Program-made: the position numbers and the translations under genes
Notes under the pieces: generated by a model
Told to the model about the DNA's origin: nothing
The model's database searches: none
What the model saw: the letters and a program-made list of their open reading frames with translations, nothing else
Assembly (NCBI GenBank): GCA_022340615.1
Contig: JAJDNO010000074.1
Location: 1 to 41,456 of the forward strand
Origin: Gallionella sp.
Lineage (GTDB): Bacteria > Pseudomonadota > Gammaproteobacteria > Burkholderiales > Gallionellaceae
Length of the DNA: 41,456 nucleotides
Direction: 5' to 3'
In this document: positions 33,766 through 41,456 of the stretch, one piece after another
Numbering within the stretch: position 1 is the first letter of the stretch
Layout: the number at the start of each line of letters is the position of its first letter

Positions 33766-35046
33766 ATGAAGTTGTTCCTGCCCAGGTTTCTGACAATGCT
33801 GTTGCTGATTCTGGTCGGCAGCAGCGGGGCAGTGCGTGCGGCGACGCTGTCGATTTCATGCGGTGCAGTCGGAGTGGAAATGCGCCTGTGCCGGCAGGGT
33901 GTCGAGGCCTGGGCAAAGCAGACCGGCAACCAGGTCAAGGTCGTCGCAACTCCAAACTCTTCCACCGAGCGTTTCGCGCTCTATCAGCAGATCCTCGCTT
34001 CGCATTCGTCCGACATTGACATCCTGCAGATTGACGTGGTCTGGCCCGGCACACTGGCGCCGCATCTGGTAGATCTGTCGCAATACATTGGCAAGGATGC
34101 CACCAAACAGTTTTTCCCCGCGCTGATCGCCAATGACACCGTCAACGGAAAACTGGTGGCGCTGCCGTGGTTCACCAATGCCGGCGTACTGTACTACCGC
34201 AAGGACCTGCTGAAAAAATACCACGCGCAACCGCCCGCCACCTGGCAGCAACTGACGGACACCGCGCGCCGGATCCAGAACGCCGAGCGCAAGGCCGGCA
34301 ATCCGCGCATGTACGGTTTCGTGTTCCAGGCCAAAGGCTACGAAGGCCTTACCTGCGATGCGCTGGAATGGATCGACAGCTTCGGCGGCGGCACGCTGAT
34401 CGACGCCGACGGCAAGGTGACGGTCGACAACCCGCGCGCCGTGGCTGCGCTGCAACTGGCCAGGAGCTGGATCGGCGACATCGCGCCGCGCGGCGTACTG
34501 AACTACGACGAGGAGGAAAGCCGCGGCGTGTTTCAGTCCGGCAACGCCGTGTTCATGCGCAACTGGCCTTATGCATGGGCGCTGGGCAATGCCAAGGACA
34601 GCCCGATCCGCGGCAAGATCGGCGTCATCGCTGTGCCCGCGGGAGGGACGGACGGGCATCAGACCGGCACGCTCGGCGGCTGGCAACTCGCGGTGTCGCG
34701 CTATTCGCAACATCCCGAACTCGCCGCTGACCTGGTGCGTTACCTGACCAGCTATGCCGAGCAGAAGCGCCGCGCCCTTGCAGGATCCTACAACCCGGCG
34801 ATCCCGGCCTTGTACCGCGATCACGATGTGCTCGCCGCGGTGCCGTTCTTCGGTACGCTCTACACGACCTTCGAGCATGCGGTGGCACGGCCTTCGCGCA
34901 TTGCCGGCAGCAAGTATGCACGCGTCAGCGCCGAGTTTTACTACACAGTGCATGACGTGCTGAGCGGCAAGATTGCGGCGGCACCCGCGCTGGCGACGCT
35001 GCAACAGAAACTCACACGGCTCTCGCGCGGAGGGCAATGGCGATGA
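33766..35046 (+). CDS. Sugar ABC transporter substrate-binding protein
   Basis: Periplasmic solute-binding protein of 426 residues, family 1 (maltose/trehalose/sucrose type). The signal peptide (MLLLILVGSSGAVRA, cleaved near AATLS) starts a two-lobe fold. Typical blocks are DIDILQIDVVWPGTLAPHLVDL, ALPWFTNAGVLYYRKDLL and GTLGGWQLAVSRYSQHPELA. It resembles ThuE/AglE-like binding proteins for alpha-disaccharides; the ligand is not determined. In this neighbourhood trehalose, sucrose or maltose are the reasonable candidates. First gene of the importer operon. Confidence 0.92.
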   Translation: MKLFLPRFLTMLLLILVGSSGAVRAATLSISCGAVGVEMRLCRQGVEAWAKQTGNQVKVVATPNSSTERFALYQQILASHSSDIDILQIDVVWPGTLAPHLVDLSQYIGKDATKQFFPALIANDTVNGKLVALPWFTNAGVLYYRKDLLKKYHAQPPATWQQLTDTARRIQNAERKAGNPRMYGFVFQAKGYEGLTCDALEWIDSFGGGTLIDADGKVTVDNPRAVAALQLARSWIGDIAPRGVLNYDEEESRGVFQSGNAVFMRNWPYAWALGNAKDSPIRGKIGVIAVPAGGTDGHQTGTLGGWQLAVSRYSQHPELAADLVRYLTSYAEQKRRALAGSYNPAIPALYRDHDVLAAVPFFGTLYTTFEHAVARPSRIAGSKYARVSAEFYYTVHDVLSGKIAAAPALATLQQKLTRLSRGGQWR

Positions 35047-35936
35047 GCACGCACGCTTCAAGGCTGACCCGCCAGCGCGTGCGCTCGGCCTGGCTTTTCC
35101 TGGCGCCGGTGCTGGTCGTGCTGGCGCTGGTGGCCGGCTGGCCGCTGCTCAAAACCATAGGCTACGGTTTCACCGACGCCAGCCTGATCGATCCCGCATC
35201 CGCCAAATTTATCGGCCTCGACAATTTTTCCTATCTGCTGCTCGATTCGCACTGGTGGGCGGCGGTGTGGAACACCACGGTGTTCGCCGTCGTCTCGGTG
35301 GCACTCGAAACCGTGCTGGGCCTGGTGATCGCGCTGGCGCTGAACGCGCAGTTTCCCGGACGCGGCGGACTGCGTGCGGCGATCCTGATTCCGTGGGCGA
35401 TCCCCACCGTGGTGTCGGCTCAGATGTGGAGCTGGATGTTCAACGACGTGTTCGGCGTCATCAACCACATGCTACTCGCACTCCACCTGATCTCGCATCC
35501 GATCGCATGGCTGGCTTCGCCCGACACCGCGCTGCTGTCTATCATATTAGTGGACGTGTGGAAGACCACGCCGTTCATGGCGCTGTTGTTGCTGGCCGGG
35601 CTGCAGATGCTGCCGCAGGAATGTTTTGAATCCGCTCGCGTCGACGGCGTGCATCCACTCAAGGTGTTCTTCCGCATCACCTTGCCGCTGCTCAAGCCCG
35701 CGCTGACGGTCGCGATCATCTTCCGCCTGCTCGATGCGCTGCGCATGTTCGACCTGGTCTACGTGATGAGCGGCAACAGCCGCGACACCATGTCGATGTC
35801 GGTGTATGCGCGCCAGCAGCTCATCGACTTCGGCGACCTCGGTTTCGGCTCTGCGGCGGCCACGATGATCTTCGCGATCATCGCGCTGTTCACCGCCGTG
35901 TACCTCACCGTGGCAAGAGTAGGGAGGGAGCGCTAA
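35043..35936 (+). CDS. Sugar ABC transporter permease (MalF/ThuF type)
   Basis: 297-residue inner-membrane permease with about six helices, beginning [21 protein letters not shown]. The cytoplasmic EAA loop is [24 protein letters not shown], the contact point for the ATPase. ATG at 35043 overlaps the binding-protein stop as ATGA and has GGAGGG 8 nt upstream; an ATG at 35037 sits too close to that site. Confidence 0.94.
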   Translation: MSTHASRLTRQRVRSAWLFLAPVLVVLALVAGWPLLKTIGYGFTDASLIDPASAKFIGLDNFSYLLLDSHWWAAVWNTTVFAVVSVALETVLGLVIALALNAQFPGRGGLRAAILIPWAIPTVVSAQMWSWMFNDVFGVINHMLLALHLISHPIAWLASPDTALLSIILVDVWKTTPFMALLLLAGLQMLPQECFESARVDGVHPLKVFFRITLPLLKPALTVAIIFRLLDALRMFDLVYVMSGNSRDTMSMSVYARQQLIDFGDLGFGSAAATMIFAIIALFTAVYLTVARVGRER

Positions 35937-36778
35937 TGACGCCGCGCAGAATAAAACGGCTGATTGGCAGAGGGGCGTTCTATTTGCTGCTGCTCGTCAT
36001 CGGCCTCTACACCGTGTTCCCGTTCTACTGGGCCGTCGTCTCGTCGCTGAAATCCGGCTCGGCATTATTCCAGGTCGAGTTCTGGCCGGCGCATCCGGCG
36101 TGGGATAACTACGTCGCGGTGTTCCGCGAACAACCCTTCGGCCGCAACATCCTCAACTCGCTGTTCGTCGCGGTATCCACCGTGGCGTTGTCTCTATCAT
36201 TGGCGCTGGCCGCCGCGTACGCGCTCGGCCGCGTACGGTTTCGCGGGCGCGGGCTGCTGCTCGCCGTAATCCTCGGAGTATCGATGTTCCCGCAGATCGC
36301 GGTTCTGTCCGGCATGTTCGAACTGATCAGTGGACTCGGCTTGTACAACAACCTGCTGGCGCTGTCGTTCTCCTACCTGATATTCACGCTGCCGTTCACG
36401 GTCTGGGTGCTCACCACCTTCATGCGCGAACTGCCGCAGGAACTCGAAGAGGCGGCCATCGTCGACGGCGCCACACCATTCACCATCGTCACGCGCGTAT
36501 TCATGCCGCTGATGGGCCCGGCGCTGGTCACCACCGGCCTGCTGGCATTCATCGCCGCCTGGAACGAATTCCTGTTCGCGCTGACCTTCACGCTGACGAG
36601 CGACATGCGTACCGTGCCGGTGGCGATCGCGCTGATCTCCGGCGCCAGTGCATACGAGCTACCCTGGGGCAACATCATGGCCGCGTCGGTCATCGTCACC
36701 GTGCCGCTGATCGCGCTGGTGCTGGTATTCCAGCGGCGCATCGTCACAGGACTCACCGCGGGCGCGATCAAGGGATGA
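35936..36778 (+). CDS. Sugar ABC transporter permease (MalG/ThuG type)
   Basis: 280-residue partner permease. It has an N-terminal helix ([25 protein letters not shown]), a [17 protein letters not shown] periplasmic block and the EAA loop [24 protein letters not shown]. Its start overlaps the previous stop by one base (TAATG), with GGGAGGG upstream. Forms the channel heterodimer with the preceding permease. Confidence 0.94.
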   Translation: MTPRRIKRLIGRGAFYLLLLVIGLYTVFPFYWAVVSSLKSGSALFQVEFWPAHPAWDNYVAVFREQPFGRNILNSLFVAVSTVALSLSLALAAAYALGRVRFRGRGLLLAVILGVSMFPQIAVLSGMFELISGLGLYNNLLALSFSYLIFTLPFTVWVLTTFMRELPQELEEAAIVDGATPFTIVTRVFMPLMGPALVTTGLLAFIAAWNEFLFALTFTLTSDMRTVPVAIALISGASAYELPWGNIMAASVIVTVPLIALVLVFQRRIVTGLTAGAIKG

Positions 36779-36805
36779 CATATGAATAAGAGGAGACCGT
36801 AACCC

Positions 36806-37925
<1,120 letters not shown>

Positions 37926-37945
<20 letters not shown>

Positions 37946-38645
37946 TCAAAAGGCGGTTCAAACAGCATCCCCTCTCCAGTGGATCGGTTTGGTTGTGGTG
38001 TATCTCTCCATACCATTGGTTTTATTGTTATGCGGAGGGGATTTCGGTTGGTGGCAGGCGTGGGTCTATTCCCTGCTCATCGTTGCCGCCGGCCCGGGCG
38101 GGCGGATTTGGGCGGAACGGCGGCATCCGGGGTTGATGGCCGAACGTCAAAATATGGAGAAGGCCCAAAGTGCGAAAGCCTGGGACAAAGTACTTGCGCC
38201 GTTGATGGCGCTGAGTGTGAGTTATCCACTGGTCATTGTGGCCGGACTGGATCATCGCTTTGGCTGGTCACCCGTATTTCCATTGTGGCTCATCGTGCCC
38301 GGCTTCCTCTTGATCTCGCTCGGATACGCTTTCGCTGCGTGGGCATTGGCAGAGAACCGCTTTTTCTCCAGCGTGGTGCGTATCCAGATGGATCGAGGGC
38401 ATGTGGTGTGTGACAGTGGCCCATACCGGATTGTGCGGCATCCGGGCTATGCTGGAAATATGTTGGCACTTCCGGGTATGGTGCTGGCCTTTAGCTCGAT
38501 GTGGACACTTATTCCGGTGGCGGTGGCGCTGATCATCGCGGTGATCAGAACCGCACTGGAAGACCAGACGCTACAGGATGAGCTGCCGGGCTATCTCGAC
38601 TATGCGCGACGCGTGCGCTATCGATTGATCCCGGGGATTTACTGA
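37926..38645 (+). CDS. Isoprenylcysteine carboxyl methyltransferase (ICMT)/PEMT-like membrane protein
   Basis: 239-residue integral membrane protein with about five helices. The C-terminal signature CDSGPYRIVRHPGYAGNMLALPG and the ending LEDQTLQDELPGYLDYARRVRYRLIP match bacterial ICMT/PEMT-like SAM methyltransferases; the substrate is unknown. ATG at 37926 with GGGGA upstream starts inside the ATPase gene, overlapping it by 20 bp. So it is probably translated with the importer, though no functional link is known. Confidence 0.85.
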
Positions 38646-38687
38646 GAAGCCTCGCTCCTGCAGCTAAAGGCGGCAGCTTTCTGAATA

Positions 38688-38718
38688 ATAATAGGGGACA
38701 GACCACGGTTTCCTTCTG
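38688..38718 (+). other. Transposon-associated sequence motif
   Basis: The stretch AATAGGGGACAGACCACGG and following TTTCC resembles the short text often found beside REP-associated (RAYT/IS200-like) transposase genes in proteobacteria. No transposase is nearby, so this would be a leftover end or a stand-alone repeat. Recognition is from memory. Confidence 0.35.
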
Positions 38719-38729
38719 AAAACTAATGC

Positions 38730-38754
38730 GAAGCTGACCCTTTAGCTTCTTTAT
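38730..38754 (+). terminator. Terminator-like hairpin after the sugar importer operon
   Basis: GAAGCT (38730-38735) and AGCTTC (38744-38749) form a 6-bp stem with an 8-nt loop, followed by TTTAT. It lies about 85 bp after the ICMT-like gene; the stem is short. Confidence 0.45.
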
Positions 38755-38767
38755 GGCCGGATCCAGT

Positions 38768-38792
38768 AATAAATAAAGCCACCCTGGGTGGC
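38768..38792 (-). terminator. Rho-independent terminator of the micro-ORF
   Basis: On the - strand GCCACCC and GGGTGGC (38778-38792) form a GC-rich stem directly followed by TTTATTTATT. It lies 25 bp after the stop of the 19-codon ORF. The + strand side lacks an equally good T-run, so it mainly serves the - strand. Confidence 0.7.
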
Positions 38793-38816
38793 CTCTTTAC
38801 CTGATGCTGTTGCTAT

Positions 38817-38876
38817 TCAGATATCGTCGTCAAACTCTTCGTCGTAGATAGGCTCAAACAACTCTTCACATTCCAT
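38817..38876 (-). CDS. Acidic 19-residue micro-ORF
   Basis: The - strand reads MECEELFEPIYDEEFDDDI then TGA. AAAGGAG lies 7 nt before the ATG, as good a ribosome-binding site as any in the window. A GC-stem terminator with a U-tract follows 25 bp downstream, and a separate hairpin upstream (38950-38977) would end the preceding reductase transcript. So it has the layout of a small independent gene. The peptide is very acidic (10 of 19 residues are Asp or Glu) with one Cys and one Tyr. I do not recognise it. It could be a small protein, a leader peptide, or chance. Confidence 0.5.
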   Translation of the reverse strand: MECEELFEPIYDEEFDDDI

Positions 38877-38942
38877 TCTCAACTCCTTTCACCTGATTAG
38901 TCTGCGCAATGTACGCAAACAATGTTTCAGTAGGGTGACAGG

Positions 38943-38977
38943 AAAAGTCATGTCTGCCATTCGGCCATGGCAGACAT
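38943..38977 (-). terminator. 11-bp perfect hairpin with T-run downstream of the reductase gene
   Basis: ATGTCTGCCAT (38950-38960) and ATGGCAGACAT (38967-38977) pair perfectly around a 6-nt loop. On the - strand TTTT follows 3 nt later. It lies 38 bp after the reductase stop and is likely its terminator; as a DNA palindrome it could also be a repeat. Confidence 0.6.
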
Positions 38978-39014
38978 CAGAAGCTCAACTGCTTACGTCC
39001 TACACATCCAGTTT

Positions 39015-39859
<845 letters not shown>

Positions 39860-41282
39860 CTAAAGTATCTTTGTATCAACGGACAGTGCAGCTCGCTCAG
39901 CGGGTAGCACAAGAAACAACGCCACTATGAGAGAAAAACCGAGCATGATCCCGGCGCCCTGTGAGCGCCATTGAGATGCGATGGCTTAGCAAATGCACTC
40001 CCGTAAGGCCTTGGGCATTACTGGAGGCAAAGACAACCGCCAGTAGTCACAATCCTAGCGATCCGCCGAGTTGGTGAAACACATTAACCACTCCAGAGGC
40101 TGAACCTTGATCGCGGTCTGCAACTCCGGCTACACCAGCCACCGTCAGTGGGCCGAGGGATAAACCATTTCCCAGGCCCACGACTGCCATCGGCAATGCG
40201 ATATCAAAGGCAAATCTGGCATGGTCTCCGGCCGCACTTAACCACAACAAACCTATTGCTGTGAGCGCCAGCGCAACGCTCAGGATGCGAGCGTTTCCAA
40301 AACGACATGTGAAGCCTGGCACCAGCATGGCGGCGATGAATGTCATGATGGACATGGGCAGGAAAGCAAGCCCCGCCTGAAACGGCGTATACCCGAGGAC
40401 ATTCTGAAGGTACTGGGTCGTGAAATAGAAGAAGCTCACCATTCCTCCGAGAAATAGCATCCTTGCCACATAGGCTCCCGAACGCTGACGACTGGCAAAA
40501 AGATGCAGCGGCATGATCGGCTGCCCGGCTCGCGACTCGATGGAGACAAAGATCCCGAGGAGGACTACGCCGCTAGCAACCGATGCGAGCGTCTGCGGCG
40601 ATGTCCATCCTGAATCAGCTGCATGAACAATGCCGAAGACCAGACAGACCATTCCCAAAGTAGAGGTTAGCGCGCCAAAGACATCCAGATCGCCGGTATG
40701 GAGTTCCGATTCGCGGACGATTCGAATTGCACTTGCAATGAGTGCTCTACCGATAGGCACGTTCATCAAGAAGCCAATGCGCCACGATATCTGTTCTGCA
40801 AAGTACCCGCCTAGTACCAGTCCTAAGCCGGAGCCAGCACCTGCAACCATGGAATAATAGGCAAGTGCACGTGTACGCTCTTTACCTTCAGAAAAGGTAG
40901 TCGAAATGAGCGCGAGCACAGATGGGGCTATTATGGCCGCCCCTATCCCCTGAACCGCACGGGCACCAATCAACCAGGCCGAAGTTTGGGCCAAGCCAAC
41001 GGCAAGAGATGCAGCGGTGAAGAGTGCCAAGCCTGTGAGCAGCATGCGTTTACGCCCTAACAAGTCACCGGCACGCGCACCCAGCAACAGAAAACCTCCG
41101 AAGCAAAGCAGATATGCGTTTTGTATCCAGGACAGTGCAACAGGAGAAAATCCTAACCCTCGCTGAATATTCGGCAGGCCGGTAATGACGATGGAAATGT
41201 CGAGAACGATCATCAGGTAGCTGGTCAGAACGATTGCCAAAACCCAATTCCGTTCTTGGTTATAAATGTGTGTGTTGTTCAT
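39860..41282 (-). pseudogene. MFS drug transporter (DHA2/EmrB type), interrupted
   Basis: Proton-driven efflux permease of the 14-helix family. From the ATG at 41282, 4 nt after the cupin stop, 411 residues run intact. They include LDISIVITGLPNIQRGL, GDLLGRKRMLLTG and GARAVQGIGAAIIAPS. The frame ends at TGA (40047-40049) in GGSLGL*. Reading on gives LLAVVFASSNAQGLTG...ISMALTG in the same frame. After a frame change near 39957 it continues GIMLGFSLIVALFLVLPAERAA to TAG at 39860-39862. So the gene has one nonsense codon and one frameshift and has lost its last one or two helices. Its original stop sits 9 bp before the reductase ATG. Confidence 0.88.
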
Positions 41283-41286
41283 GTTC

Positions 41287-41456
41287 TTAACCATTCTTTG
41301 GTTGATATTGGGCGTCATCGACTTTCTCCAGCCAGTCCGCTGCTTTGCCATCGACCTGTTCCTGAATGGCGATATGGGTCATGGCCGTAGTGGTAGAGGC
41401 GCCGTGCCAGTGCTTTTCGTTTGGCGCGATCGAGACCACGTCGCCGGGACGAATAT
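41287..41456 (-). CDS. Cupin domain protein, partial
   Basis: Only the last 56 codons lie in the window; the gene continues beyond the right end. The frame reads [19 protein letters not shown], then [21 protein letters not shown] and ends QYQPKNG. This is the second half of a small single-domain cupin with a metal-binding His pattern (KHWHG), often found with aldo/keto reductase and carboxymuconolactone decarboxylase genes. It appears intact in the visible part and leads the transcript containing the broken MFS and reductase genes. Confidence 0.8.
   Translation of the reverse strand, partial: IRPGDVVSIAPNEKHWHGASTTTAMTHIAIQEQVDGKAADWLEKVDDAQYQPKNG

Overview
The window is a 41.5 kb stretch of a Gram-negative, moderately GC-rich chromosome. 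Gene content (lnt, lpxH, glnS, a split riboflavin operon, nrdR-glyA, yqgE-ruvX-pyrBC') and protein sequences fit a betaproteobacterium. The sucrose module and the N-type ATPase gamma subunit suggest the Nitrosomonadales/Gallionellaceae side of the class. That placement is inference from gene content, not a search.

Positions 1-21100 are dense housekeeping DNA. lnt (partial) converges on glnS with a 29-bp tail overlap. A + strand cell-envelope group follows: a secreted TPR protein, a secreted L,D-transpeptidase with a related C-terminal domain, cyclophilin and lpxH. Two - strand operons come next: ribBA-ribH-nusB-thiL-pgpA-nuclease (10805 to 6597) and glyA-nrdR-ribD-ribE (14827 to 11274), with a small + strand DUF3175 gene between them. 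A + strand run yqgE-ruvX-pyrB-pyrC'-prlC-DUF4124/glutaredoxin closes this half. Many junctions are 4-nt ATGA overlaps. Two enzymes carry degraded domains: the second half of RibBA has lost the GTP cyclohydrolase II zinc cysteines, and the dihydroorotase beside pyrB has lost its metal ligands.

Positions 21100-27900 hold a sucrose module: a MarR-type regulator divergent from fructokinase (fruK), sucrose-phosphate synthase (sps), sucrose-phosphate phosphatase (spp) and amylosucrase (ams). Together they would make sucrose from UDP-glucose and fructose-6-P, split it again into glucan plus fructose, and return the fructose to the hexose-phosphate pool. In halotolerant methylotrophs the same gene set serves osmoprotection. 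The intergenic region has a candidate promoter, a dyad over its predicted start site and an unusual overlapping start-stop/GTG start.

Positions 27900-38700 hold exonuclease III with a hairpin leader, an orphan N-type ATPase gamma subunit, a cation/proton antiporter with an RCK-like domain, a PPK2 kinase, an aquaporin, a complete sugar ABC importer (binding protein, two permeases, ATPase) and an isoprenylcysteine-methyltransferase-like membrane protein. With the sucrose genes this looks like an osmotic/energy-balance neighbourhood.

Positions 38700-41456 look accessory. They hold a transposon-associated sequence motif, two terminators, a 19-codon acidic micro-ORF with a strong ribosome-binding site and its own terminator, and a decaying cupin-MFS-aldo/keto reductase operon. 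In that operon the MFS gene carries a nonsense codon and a frameshift, and the reductase a single-base frameshift.
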